From positions 248,001-312,000 of the forward strand of contig JAJTUP010000037.1 of the NCBI GenBank assembly GCA_021399435.1: a DNA stretch of 64,000 bases. Reading direction: 5' to 3'. Shown here in pieces: positions 34,348 to 44,966 of the stretch. The stretch is from Diaporthe sp. PMI_573 (Eukaryota; Ascomycota; Sordariomycetes; Diaporthales; Diaporthaceae). Position 1 is the first letter of the stretch, and every line of letters starts with the position of its first letter. The position numbers and the translations under genes are program-made. The notes below the pieces were generated by a model. The model had not been told where the DNA came from and ran no database searches. It worked only from the letters and a program-made list of their open reading frames with translations.

Positions 34348-35458
34348 ATGCCTTCTGAGAATTCCGCAGCTGGTTTCGACACGGATGTCGACATCGATGA
34401 TGACCCCAGTGTCGTCATTCGCCAGTCCGAGTCAGAGCTCAGGTACGCTTCGAGGGCCTCGATGCTCTGAAATCTCCTGTGGAGTTCCACCTCCCCCATC
34501 GCCGTGCTAACGGCCGTCTAGACTCCTCAAGAGCGGAGAATTCTCTGACTTCACCGTCATCTGTGGGAATCGCGAGTGGAAAGTGCACAAGAACATCCTC
34601 AGCAAGGTGCCTTACTTCAACGCCGCTGTAAGTGGCGGCTTCAAGGTACACACGCGTCCCAGCATTCTCTGCAAGAGATCCGACAAAGTGCAAGGCTAAC
34701 AAATCAATGACATTGCAGGAAACCGCCGAGGAGAAGATCACCATCGAGGAGTTCTTCCAGCCCTTCGAGATTCAGTGGCTTCTGGCGTACATTTACTTCC
34801 CCTGTAAGCGCATCGACCGTCCGGACCTGCTTCATTGTACCTGGGTGGTCATCCTTTCACTAAATAGAAATCATCACTGGAGAAGAGAAATGAAACCGAT
34901 GCTAACCCCAGCGCCCGCCCTCCGACAGACTTCGATCCGGAAGCCGCACGGTTTGATACCGCCAGCAAGTCTTGCCTCGAGACCTGCGTCCGGTTGTGGC
35001 AGCTCGGCGACTACTTTCAGGTCGATGGCATGATGAGGCTCGCCAGTGAGAAGCTGAAGGCTCGCTGCGACGCCTGGCGTTCCGTCTCCGATACAGTGGA
35101 CACTGCCGTACATGGCACGACCTTCGTCGCCGACGTCGAATCCGCCGTCCGTAATGCCTGGCGCGAGGACCTCGCTCCGGATTCTTTGCGGGTCCTGGGT
35201 GGTCTGCCTGATTCAATACTGCGGGAGAGGCTCACCAAGCTTTGCCGCGATTTCGCCCCATACTTGAAACATCAGCAGTCTTTCTTTGAGCTGTTGGAAG
35301 AGGTCCCTCGGTTCGCGGTTACATTTTCGCAGCGAGCTATGGGATCTATCACGTCAAGCCTACGACTGCCGAAGCCTGATGGCGTCACTCCCATGAAGGG
35401 TTGTGGTGGTCCAGCACCTCGGAAGCGCGTGGGCCACCGTGTACCCCGCCACACCTAA
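34348..35458 (+). CDS. BTB/POZ domain protein (family copy 1)
   Basis: Four exons: 34348-34442, 34522-34645, 34719-34803 and 34929-35458; 277 residues. The BTB fold covers about residues 30-125: LLKSGEFSDFTVICGNREWKVHK followed by a cysteine-free helix, ETAEEKITIEEF, and FEIQWLLAYIYF. BTB domains dimerise and often serve as Cullin-3 adaptors; no kelch or zinc-finger partner is seen. The C-terminal part is helical (LWQLGDYFQVDGMMRLASEKL) and matches the BACK-like region of fungal BTB proteins. Intron 1 (phase 2, just before LLKSG), intron 2 (phase 0, after GFK) and intron 3 (phase 1, after YIYFP) sit where the second BTB gene has its introns, showing common descent. It lacks the C-terminal CxxC pairs of copies 2 and 3. 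Confidence 0.88.
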
Positions 35459-35806
35459 GGCAGCTCGAGGATCGATGAAGCCCAAGAACCCACAAGATTG
35501 CTCATTCGTCTCCAGTTTTTCCAAAATCGTTAACACGTCTCGAAACAACCAAATACGTGTCGAGTTCACCCTGGAAATGCAAGAGTGGGTGGCAGTCATA
35601 AAGAAAAGATGGAAGTTGCACTAGATTATTGTGCATTTCAGGACGATTCCATATCTTCTACGGTACGGATAGCATCAGAGGATTCGTGGTTGGAAACATG
35701 ACTTCATCAGCATAGTCCTCCTTGGGGCAATAAAAAGCCCACAGTCCTCCAATTCATCGTCCGATGTTATATCCGTAGCATGAAGTCATAAATTCCGAGT
35801 CCTCCC
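35459..35806. other. Convergent 3' spacer
   Basis: This spacer lies between the 3' ends of BTB copy 1 and the small secreted protein gene. No feature is recognised. Confidence 0.5.
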
Positions 35807-36249
35807 TTAGAAGCCTTGCTTCTCAACCTGAGCCTCAGCGGCTTGGATAGTGGCATCGGCGTTAGGGTCAACCTAGTATATGTTAATCGCCTGCTCCGGA
35901 GCCTCGAACACAGCAGATAGGGGTCTGCAACAGGAGAAGAAGATGCACTTACGAAGCCACAGCCCAATTTGCCGTTCTGCTCGGAGGCGGCCTCGGCGGA
36001 GCAGATTCCGAGGCCAGACCCGGAGATCTCGGCGCAGCACGCGGACGAGCAGTCGGCGTCGTTGACGCAGCCGCCGGTGATGAACTGGGAGCCGTCGCCG
36101 GCGCCGACGCTCTTGGCACCGGCATCGTTGGGCTCGAGGGCGAGAACAGAAACGGCGACTGGGAGGTGAGGTTAGCTATGCATTGGCAGTAGTGAAAGAC
36201 TAGGGGACGACTTACAAGCCAGGACGGCGGCGGCAGTGATGCGAACCAT
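35807..36249 (-). CDS. Small secreted cysteine protein, BAS2-like
   Basis: Three exons on the minus strand (36216-36249, 35953-36158, 35807-35872), 101 residues, with canonical GTAAGT and GTAAGTG donors. Residues 1-18 form a signal peptide. The mature part is short and carries QFITGGCVNDADCSSACC, a later GICSAE and NGKLGCGF, ending DPNADATIQAAEAQ: six cysteines, enough for three disulfides. The layout resembles biotrophy-associated secreted protein 2 (BAS2) of Magnaporthe and its relatives in other ascomycetes, which are secreted during plant colonisation but also occur in saprotrophs. A TATATAAG box lies 160 bases upstream. The role here is inferred only from similarity. Confidence 0.8.
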
Positions 36250-37348
36250 TTTGACTGTTGGTGGAAGTTGGTTTGGTTTAAAAGTGAGCGTTATATTACT
36301 AAGTGCTTTAATGAACGAGCGACGCCTGGCCGTGAAGAAATTCTTGAGAGAATGAGACTGTTGATGATGAACGGAATCAGTTAGATCTACGAGAGAGGCT
36401 GCTCTCTCTTATATACTCCTCGAGCCGGCGCGTATCCAGTCATGAGTGGCGATCTTGGCCATTCTCAACCAATGCACGACAAGCAAAGACATTTCAAATC
36501 CCCGTCCCTGAGCGACATCATGCTCATCCGGGTCGTCTCGGATTTCCAGCCCTGTGTGGAGAGTGCATGTCAACCTTTGACGTCCCGCGCCGGCCACCGA
36601 CTATCTAACTAGTGCTTGGATAATGGGGCGGTGGGTTCAATGGCATAGACTCGAGCTAGACGAGCATCGAGTGTGTAGCAGGCACGCGTGTTTGATTCAC
36701 CCCAGAACCATTCTCTCGATTGAGCTTGGCAAGGATCGGCCGCTTGCGCAAGCATTGCACGTCCCCAGGATCACTGTGATCAGCCGGATCTGCGACACGT
36801 TCCGTGTTCGGACGACTTGAACTAGGCATGATGTTCAGACGAGTCTCTGTCTCAGCCGCAACGTCGGTTCGGCTCCGCATACGCAATCATTTGACGAGGC
36901 CGGGGCCGTGGAGATCATCTGATACGAGGCTCGAAGAAGGGTTCACCTTCTGGGCTGTCCTTCTGCTTTGAATCGCGGGACTGTGGGGGGGGATTTGAGG
37001 CTGATGTAACATCCGTTGCCCCTGGGTGGCCAGCCAATGACCCTTTCTGCAAAGGCGGGGCTAGCGGTTTTCAACGACCTCGCGCCAACTTTTCGCCCAG
37101 GAGATTCCTTCACCACCCAAAGAACGACCAAGGAGGCCGGGAATTCCGAGCGAAAGGATACTTGGACTGCCGAGACTCGTCAAAGCTACGGTGAAAGGGG
37201 TCAGTGACTGGCGGAACAGGGTGATGGCGTCGGTCAAGAGCCTTTTTTGAGAACACAATTCTGCCTGAATTCCCCTGATACGTCTCGGGTGTCGGACCCG
37301 GCACATGTCAACTCTCAGCGTCACTCGGCAGATCTCCGACATCACACC
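36250..37348. other. Divergent intergenic region
   Basis: Promoter region of the BAS2-like gene and of the next plus-strand gene. No gene is recognised in the remainder. Confidence 0.45.
36408..36415 (-). promoter_or_regulatory. TATA box of the BAS2-like gene
   Basis: TATATAAG on the minus strand, 160 bases upstream of the start codon, next to a CT/GA-rich tract. A strong TATA element is usual for highly expressed small secreted protein genes. Confidence 0.55.
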
Positions 37349-38437
37349 ATGCTCTTTTCCGAGGACAAACTTTCGTCTTCTCGGCGGCCCGAGGTTCCTG
37401 CGTTGTCTGGATCCAGCATGGCGCCGACATCCGAAGCTTTGACCGTCATCATCACGACGTCGCCCACGCCCTCAGCGCCGTCCACTGAGCTGCTGGACAC
37501 AATCCTGGCCTCATTCCATGAACACTGCCCTCTTCTGCTGGAGTGTAATGTTGTCGTGGTCTTGGATACCTACGACAGGATTGCGCTGGTGAACCGGCTG
37601 AAGAAGGGGTCTGTTACAGCTGAGGGCGCCCAGAACTTCTCAGCGTACAAGGACAACGTGAAGCGACTTGTGTTGGAGGAGTTCGCTGGGATTGAGTCAC
37701 CGGAGGACGTTTCGCTCTTCGAGGAGGATGGCCAGGCAGAGTATGGGTCGCCGTGCATATCGACCAACTTTACTGCTCTGAAGATTCGAAGAACCGAGGA
37801 CAAGCGTGTCATCTTCATCGAGCCTTCGGAGCGACTTGGCTTCGGGTTGGCAGTGCGCTCGGCGCTGAGGCTGGTCGAGACGCCGTACGTATGGGTGCAG
37901 CAGCATGACTGGAACTTGATCGTCAGCATTCCAGTCCAATCGATCGTAGAGGCCATGGTAGAGAGTGACTCCAGTGAGGAAGCTCCTGTAAAATACGTCT
38001 GCCTGCCCTCGCCCAGGATGCTGGAGTACGCAGATTCCGCACACGTCAAACTGTTTCCAAGCCTTAGGCAGTCGACTGCGGCCCTCAAGCGAGACTTCTC
38101 GGTGCCATCGGGCCCGCACAAGATCCCTCTGACCCCTCTCTTCTTCTGGCACGACAAGACTCATATCGCCTCCACTGAGCACTACCTCAACCGCGTGTTC
38201 CCTACGCGCCTGGCGATGGCGCGAGGCGCGTTCATCGAGGACCACATTGGACAGCGGGCGCGCAACCAGATGAAAGAGGGCTTGTTCAAGAAGTGGGCAT
38301 GCTGGCTCTACTACCCCGACGGTGGTAAATTGCAGTGCCTCAGGCACCTTCATGGTCGGACTTGGCGAGGAAAGGAGGCCGAAAGGGAAAAGGTCGAAGC
38401 TGAAAGGCTGAAAGGCGGGGCCTCACTTTCTGTCTGA
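37349..38437 (+). CDS. Uncharacterised protein, possible glycosyltransferase-like fold
   Basis: Single-exon gene. The start at 37349 gives 362 residues; an in-frame ATG at 37247 would add 34. The N-terminal part reads LTVIITTSPTPSAPSTELLDTILASF, then ECNVVVVLDTYDR, and later RLGFGLAVRSALRLVETPYVWVQQHDW. This order (a strand followed by a helix, a VVVLD strand, then a helix leading to QQHDW, where family 2 enzymes often have a DxD-type motif) recalls a GT-A nucleotide-sugar fold. The resemblance is weak and no catalytic aspartate pair is certain. The C terminus is charged (EAEREKVEAERLKGG). It sits between BTB copies 1 and 2 without evident functional link. Confidence 0.75.
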   Translation: MLFSEDKLSSSRRPEVPALSGSSMAPTSEALTVIITTSPTPSAPSTELLDTILASFHEHCPLLLECNVVVVLDTYDRIALVNRLKKGSVTAEGAQNFSAYKDNVKRLVLEEFAGIESPEDVSLFEEDGQAEYGSPCISTNFTALKIRRTEDKRVIFIEPSERLGFGLAVRSALRLVETPYVWVQQHDWNLIVSIPVQSIVEAMVESDSSEEAPVKYVCLPSPRMLEYADSAHVKLFPSLRQSTAALKRDFSVPSGPHKIPLTPLFFWHDKTHIASTEHYLNRVFPTRLAMARGAFIEDHIGQRARNQMKEGLFKKWACWLYYPDGGKLQCLRHLHGRTWRGKEAEREKVEAERLKGGASLSV

Positions 38438-38661
38438 ATCAATTTGAGGTGTCTTGCAGCACGACAATAGGCAGCTGCAACTTTTTGCCTACCTCCCTGC
38501 CTGTCCGCCTGCCCGCCTGCCCGCATGCAGAGTCGAACTTGGCCACAACAAAAACCGCTGGCACAAACTGTTCGTTACCACTCAGGAACGTACCTCCCGC
38601 CTCTTCCTTGCGACTCCTGCCCCTCCGTTGAGGATTCAACTCTGTCAAGGAAGCCGTCGCC

Positions 38662-39799
38662 ATGGCTGGGACGGCCGATGACTTGATCTGGTCGAGCGCA
38701 CAAGGGCTTCAGGACCAATTCTTCGAGCAAGTATACCATTTCAAAGTCTTGATTTTGTTTGGGGCGGTTTACTGATTTTGGTCCACCACAGGCTGCTGGA
38801 GAGCGGGAAATTGTCTGACGCGCAACTTTGCTGCGGCAAGCGCACCTGGAAGGTTCACAAAGCCATCCTTTGCGCGAGGAGCGAGTGGTTCAGGAGAAAG
38901 ATAACCGGGCCGTTCAAAGTTAGAGCTCACATCCACATTGCACAACAAGACGTGCTGTTGACGACGTGATAGGAGATCGAGACAGGCATCGTTATCAACA
39001 TCACCGAATTTGAGGAACCCGAGGTCGACTGCCTGCTGCAGTATATCTACACAGGCAGTATGGTTTTTCTTCTGACAACAACATAGAATACCGCTGGCTG
39101 ATGCTCGATTCAGGTATCAATGTGACCACAACCTTCCCTGCGATCGGCTCCATCGCAAGCATTTCGGTCTGGCGAGTGGGCGACTTCTTCCTTCTTCACG
39201 ATCTTTGCAAGCTCGCGCTTGATGGTTTCAAGGAGCAACTTCGTAAGGCAAGTTGGGAATTTTCCGGTATGTCCAGGCCGGAACACTTGGATGAATCGAT
39301 CAAGAACTGTGTCGACTTCGTCCGCCAGCTGTACCAACAAGGAAGAAGCAGCATTTTCGAAGCATTTGCACCCACTACCCTGTCCTTCTTGGCCTCTGTC
39401 ATTCACATCTTCGGCGAGAGCAGAGAATTCAGAAATTTGCTTCGCGATATACCGAAATTCTCCAAAGATTGGGCAGTTGCGCTCACGGACAGCATGGCCT
39501 CGATCAAAACGCCACCACACACCTCAAACAAATGTGCCAAGTGCAGAAAGCTGGGGGTGACTCACCTCAACCGTGCGAGGTCGGTCAAAGAGCAGAAGGT
39601 CGAACATCTTTGCAAGAAATGTTTTCCGTTCCAACGCCTTAGGAATTGGGATGGTGAAGGCATCGGGATGGCGAGGGAAGTGACAACGCCTGCAGTCGTG
39701 GCGACGAATTTGGAAGTGGACCAAAAGACCACGGGAAGTCGTCCTCTGTCATCAAGGCAGATCTTTCAGATATTTTGCAGAAGTGGCATGTCTTCGTGA
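38662..39799 (+). CDS. BTB/POZ domain protein (family copy 2) with GC-AG intron
   Basis: Four exons: 38662-38726, 38792-38918, 38973-39057 and 39114-39799; 320 residues. The first intron has a GC donor (GA|GCAAGT) and a CCACAG acceptor. A GT donor at the next site would break the frame, whereas the GC donor restores it and reproduces the phase-2 border of the sister genes. The BTB domain includes LLESGKLSDAQLCCGKRTWKVHK and DCLLQYIYTGS. The C-terminal part is helical and ends in two CxxC pairs (CAKC and CKKC, 29 residues apart) that could bind zinc. Copy 3 just downstream is clearly homologous (ILCxRSxWFxxxxTGPFK). The partner is unknown; a Cullin-3 adaptor is one possibility. Confidence 0.85.
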
Positions 39800-40657
39800 G
39801 ATACGGGTTTTCACAGACTTGCAACAGGTGACAGAAAGCAAGGGAAACGTGCCAGAGAAGTGTCGTTTTTCCTGCCGCAATGGTCCGTCTCCTAGCCCTC
39901 GTCTTTGACGGACAAGGCTCGATCAAATCATTGGAGACACAACTCGGCGGTACAGGTCGAAGGGCTCCGGCGTGTTGAAGGAGGCGAAATCGCCTTGAAC
40001 TCCTGAAGGTTGTTGTCACTGTGTGTGATGCTCGACTCGCACCCGAATTCAAAAGTGCCTACTCAAGCTGGCACACAATGTCGTGTATGGAGCTCATAGC
40101 CCCAAATTTGATTTGTAGACCACAATGATTCGCTCTCTGATGCTTCACTGAAGATTTATTGCGTGGGAGCAGCCTAATTTGGTGTTTTGATTTGGCCGAG
40201 ACTAACATGGTAACCACAGCGAACTTGTGCTTGATTGTAAGGACGATTTGGGGCTGGTATTTCGCGGGACTAAATTTATTATCTTGCCTGACCACTTTCC
40301 ATTGCCGATCTACGCGGGCTTGACAAGGTGCTTGTCAGCTGAAATCAAGCCAGCAGCCTCCGTACCGTTCTCGGGTAACCGTAAGCACGCAAGCTCTTCG
40401 TGATTCGGCCCAGGTTGCCCATATCTGCGGAAGCAACTCCTCGTCCTCACTCTCAGTTCCTTCTGGTCTTGGGTACCCACCCTAGGGTACCTTGGCGTGG
40501 TGTTCCTTCCACCGGGTTGAATCTCCAGATTCCTATTCTGGAAGTATCATCCCCAAAAGGATTGGTCTGTCTTCAACACTTTGGCCTCAAGCTTTACGCA
40601 TCAACGTCAACCTCACACTTCTTTTGAACGTTGAGAAACTCGGCAAGCTCAATCAAC
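39800..40657. other. Spacer between BTB copies 2 and 3
   Basis: Holds the 3' end of copy 2 and the promoter of copy 3. It is less GC-rich than the coding DNA. No gene is recognised. Confidence 0.45.
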
Positions 40658-41637
40658 ATGGCCGAAAAGAAGGCCCCTGGCATCTGGGTCGTGGATCCGA
40701 GCATCGTGAGGCATACTGATCTCGAGTAAGTCGTGATGCCATCTCTCTCTGGAGTATCGCAGTTTCTCTCATACTGACTGTACAAAGGCTCTTTGGGAGC
40801 GGAATTCTAGCCGACGTGGAGGTCAAATGTGACGATCACACTTGGAAGTTGCACCAAGCCATCCTCTGCACCAGAAGCATCTGGTTCAAGAAGGCTTTGA
40901 CGGGCCCATTCAAGGTAAGAACATCTTAGCCTGACATCATCAGATACTCAGCCAGTTGATTGACAATGAGATATCAGGAGTCAGATACTAGAGTCGTCAC
41001 ACTGGAAGAGCAAGAGCACTGTGACATCGACTGCTTCCTCAAATTCATCTACACTGGATCCATTGACCTTCAAAAGTCATACCCCGGGGACGATGCTTTT
41101 GTGGCTCTGATGCGGATCTGGAAGACCGCAAACTTCTTTCAACAGGAGGCGCTGTGCAATCTCGCTGTTTGCGCAGCGAATGATTACGCCCAAGAGCATG
41201 CTCGAATTCTCTGCACAGCATTCGCAGGAGACGACCATGACGAAGACATGGACGGTATCATGAAGAACTCGTTCAATCCTGCGGTCAGTCTTCTCTACAG
41301 CAAGGAGATGGGACACCTCAAAGCCACGTTCCTCCCGATTTATATGGCCATGGCGGTTGCAAGTGTGCACAGGCTCTCCGAGAATGAGGCATTCCACATT
41401 CTGCTTGTCGACTTTCCTCAATTCGCCCAGGACTGGGCCTTTACACTGATGAGAGGTTTCAATATCTGGGGACCGGCACGCCTCGCAAGGGTAGGTCACC
41501 TTTGCCATGAATGCGGGAAGCCGTTCGGCGAAGGCACCGTGAACAGTTTGAAATGGGTCCGGTACAGTCGACTGGTGGTCCTATGCGACCAATGTTATCG
41601 GATGCCAGCTTTGGGAGACTGGGGAGCCGATTCTTAG
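40658..41637 (+). CDS. BTB/POZ domain protein (family copy 3)
   Basis: Three exons: 40658-40725, 40788-40914 and 40978-41637; 284 residues. Introns start GTAAGT and GTAAGA. It aligns end to end with copy 2: the leader of 22 codons is the same length apart from one residue, the BTB core reads LFGSGILADVEVKCDDHTWKLHQAILC, and the third exon begins ESDTRVVTLEEQEH. The third intron present in copies 1 and 2 after YIYxx is absent, so FKFIYTGSIDLQK is continuous. Two C-terminal CxxC pairs (CHEC, CDQC) match those of copy 2. The gene looks intact and follows copy 2 by about 860 bases, in the same direction, consistent with tandem duplication. Confidence 0.87.
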
Positions 41638-42764
41638 GAATGAAAAGGTGAGCCAATGCGCAAAGAATATCACAGAAAAACACTAGCTGGGGGCCGGCGT
41701 ACAGATGTTTTTTTGGAATTGCTCGTTGATCTTGGAGAATGATCGAGCTGGTGGCAGCGGTCTTATCGTGGAGCACGGCTTCAAAACTCTCTAGAGCTGG
41801 GAGTGCCATGCTATGTGGGCCATTCTTAGAGCAAGGGAGAGATTCAGGAGCCTCAAATTGCGCGGAAGCTCATGGGTTGGGGGCAATATGCTTGGGTTTT
41901 GGGGCGAGGACAGACACTGGCGTTCGGGGAGTTTCACAAAAATTGCAGAATGCATAGACATTGTGGGTTTGGTGACCGTTGAAGGGACCGCACGCCCGGC
42001 CCGACTGTGGCCAATCAGAAGGGTCGGTCTCGCTTAGTCAGCAGAGGGCTGGCCACTACACCAAGTGCTTTGGCGCCCACGATGGCGATAGCTTCTTTCT
42101 TCCTTCTGTAGCAAGAATCGAACCCGTACCCAGAATAGTACGGTGGTTCCCTTTGCTCGCCCCTATTTGCATGTGCAAAGATCCCCTGACCTACGGCATC
42201 AGGGCCGTACCAACAGACATTACATTAGCCCTGAAGCTCAGGCTCTGTTGAGAGAAGTGAGCCAATGCCCAACTTATCAAAACTCACATTAGACAAGAGT
42301 CCTATGCTGGATCAGATGCTTTGAATCCGCAAAATGATTAGACACACCCACACTTGCGCCAAATTAACGGAGGCTGGATTGATGTATAGGAGGTTATTGC
42401 TGTTCCTCCATTGTTTAAGCCAAGAAAAAACCCTGCACCACTGCTAATTGCCTGCCCTTTGCATATAAGTCACCATAGGCACAAGTAGGTATTTAGTCCA
42501 TATCTAGAAGCTTCAAGTGACAATATGCCTAGATTTGATCGATGAAGGAAATATTCATGCTTCCAAGTGCGTTCACTAGTCACGGAATTATAGACTCAGC
42601 TTATGCCTTCAGCTTATAGCTAAATACGTATGGATTCGAGAATGATTTAATCAAAAATAGATCTTCAATCCAATATGTCAAGCTACCTTGAGGCCTGGTC
42701 GCTGATTCCTAGCTTTCTGGGGAAGATACCTCCGTTTCGCATTCAGGAACAGCACAGACTGCTT
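41638..42764. other. AT-richer intergenic region
   Basis: The second half (42250-42760) is visibly AT-richer than its surroundings with no ORF of note. This could be old repeat-induced point mutation or simple spacer; no duplicated partner was recognised. No tRNA could be folded around a GGTTCGATT-like motif at about 42112-42126. Confidence 0.4.
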
Positions 42765-43619
42765 TCAACTCATTTTAGCAACCGTCTCAAGACCATCGGA
42801 TGATTGCGAAGCCTTGTCTGCCTCCAGATCCTCAGCAGCCGGTCCCCGCTGAACCCGGTGGAGGTCAGGATGCTCATTGATGAGAGGACAAGAGAGAGCC
42901 GCCAGAGACCAGCTAAGGTCATCCCTAGATAATTCAAACGTCTCCTGGGTCGGCTGTTCAAGGTAAGTATTTAGTGCTTCCTGTAAAAGCTCGTGGCGCA
43001 CATACTTGTGCTCGGGGAAGCTGCCAATATGCCCTCCTCGAAACCATTCGCAGCCAAGCCAGTGCCTCTTGATGACGTTGAGAAAGGCCCCTGTGATGGC
43101 GCATCGCTTGAGCGCAGCACCTTTCAGCAGAATGCGAGCTTGGATAGCCCTACCCGCGGCTTCGAGCACAAAGGATGGGTTGTTCCTGTTCTGGCGCACG
43201 TCACATGGCGCGAAGTCTTGCCAACTCGGGGGCTGATCGACAGCAAGGGCCTCGTGAACATTACTGACGATGCTCGCTGACAGATGGGACAGGACAGAAT
43301 GCATTAGGCTTTGGGCAAGCTCGTCCTGCCAGCCAGCCCTGTTGGTTTTGATTTTCTTGGCTAGCCGCCGATGGCTTGTTCCGGCGGAGGAGCAGCTGCA
43401 GTCTTGGTATGCCGAGCCGGGAAATACTGAATCATCTTGGAAGTCTGACTTGACTTGGCGCACTTGCGCTTGAATATAATGCTGCAGATCCGGGTCGTCT
43501 GTCAATCCAGTTAGGTTCAAGAAGGCGGGGCACTCACCGCGATCAACCAGATCGAGTCGTGGAAGTACAAGTCTTTTTCGGCCGAGACTGGCAAATGCGT
43601 TTACAAATATGCATGGCAT
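42765..43619 (-). CDS. Hypothetical protein, probably missing an upstream exon
   Basis: An open frame of 284 residues starts at the ATG at 43617-43619. The frame stays open upstream for about 25 more codons with sensible residues (GEHISCFNVIAKVAGPFV) to a TATAG at about 43688-43692 that could be a splice acceptor, so the true first exon may lie further upstream. The protein has no recognised domain. It has a cysteine cluster (QDCSCSSAG), a basic RRLAKKIKTNR stretch and a helical C-terminal half. It may be the C-terminal part of a transcription factor or another nuclear protein, but this is a guess. The gene is surrounded by AT-richer DNA. Confidence 0.45.
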   Translation of the reverse strand: MPCIFVNAFASLGRKRLVLPRLDLVDRGECPAFLNLTGLTDDPDLQHYIQAQVRQVKSDFQDDSVFPGSAYQDCSCSSAGTSHRRLAKKIKTNRAGWQDELAQSLMHSVLSHLSASIVSNVHEALAVDQPPSWQDFAPCDVRQNRNNPSFVLEAAGRAIQARILLKGAALKRCAITGAFLNVIKRHWLGCEWFRGGHIGSFPEHKYVRHELLQEALNTYLEQPTQETFELSRDDLSWSLAALSCPLINEHPDLHRVQRGPAAEDLEADKASQSSDGLETVAKMS

Positions 43620-44966
43620 AACGAATGGACCAGCCACTTTTGCAATTACGTTGAAACAGGATATGTGCTCTCCTGGGTTCCGCTATACTGCGAGCATTCC
43701 GGCCGCAATTCAGCAAAACAAGCTCGCGCCGGAGTCAGTGCTTAGGTTCTGTTCGCAGCTTTCGCTTGGGTAGGATGGGCTTGAACAAGAATTTATCTAT
43801 GCTTTTGCTTTGTACATGTACAAAGAGGGCTTCGCGCAATATTCTGTCTGCCGTATTTGTTGCACAACAAAGCCCTCTCCAACTAGGGTTCCTCCTATGT
43901 TGGGACCATTGAACAAGCCTTTTGTTAAGTCTATTATTGTCCAGGAATAGTTTCAGAATAAAGCATGGATTTTAATGCCATGTCCGCGCCGATAATAATC
44001 TCGACCACTCACCCTATTGTGAAAGGACTTTCAGGAGCCGCTGCACATCGTAGCTTGTGCATGCCAGAGGAATTCCAATGCCCCCACTATCCGGAAGTAT
44101 CACCAGCCGGCTTAGCTGTATTGATTGACCAGCTTGTCGCATCAGTGGTGATGCAAATGTCTAATCTGTGTACCCTTCGGGTGTGCGGGTTGCCATCGTT
44201 GGACATCGTTGGGTTTCTGTCGTGCCCCCAAAGTACTTTTTCTTGTCGATGATTGAGTACCAATCATTGCTTGACGACTGAGTATGATCTGGAACTTTAG
44301 AGTTGATAAGCCGCTGCTCACAGCCCCAGCACAGCCACTTTTATTTATTCTCAATGCGCCCATAAGCGTTATTCTCCCGAACGTGGCAAATAGTGTCACC
44401 AACGCGATAACGCGATAGAATGCCAGAACGGCAGCCGTTGGTATGGGATGGCATCATGAGCCCATCTTTATTAAAGTTCAGTGGGGCTGGTTGTCGCTTC
44501 CCTACGCTGTAGTTGGCATCGATGATAGTTACGGCACTACGATGCTCCACACTGGAAGTCATCTCCGCTTCCTTTCTTGTTCCACGGGATCCGAGACTGG
44601 AACGACGACGAAGAACTTGATTTGATCGAGGGCCGTCTGGAAAAGCTGTACATAATCGAGGACAGGGCAAGGTCAAAGAAGGTTCAATTGCACAAAAGTC
44701 TCAAAGGCGGCAGGTGGTTGGCAGAGTAGATCAAACTTTGGCGTGCTAGAGAGCATCCCGGAAAGAAGTGCTTCGTTCCAGATGTCGAAGGAGAAAATTA
44801 CGAAGTTGGGTGTTCAGATGCTTGGAGGGGGCTGTCAGGGAGAAAAGTGCAGAGGTAAAAGACAGCAATTATAGGAGGCCTAGTAGGGAACGACCAAGGA
44901 TGTATGAAGCCAGAAAACTCTTAAATTGTTTACTGCATTGTTTTCTCGTATGTATTATCGATCCTC
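43620..44966. other. Intergenic region
   Basis: Apart from a possible upstream exon of the preceding gene, no supported gene is seen on either strand. The short open frames at 43965-44252 and 44341-44676 have no domain character. Confidence 0.4.

Noticed and set aside
42105..42145. tRNA-like GGTTCGATT (T-arm box B) on the minus strand
   Set aside because: The flanking bases do not form a T-stem, and no acceptor stem or anticodon arm could be drawn at tRNA distance.
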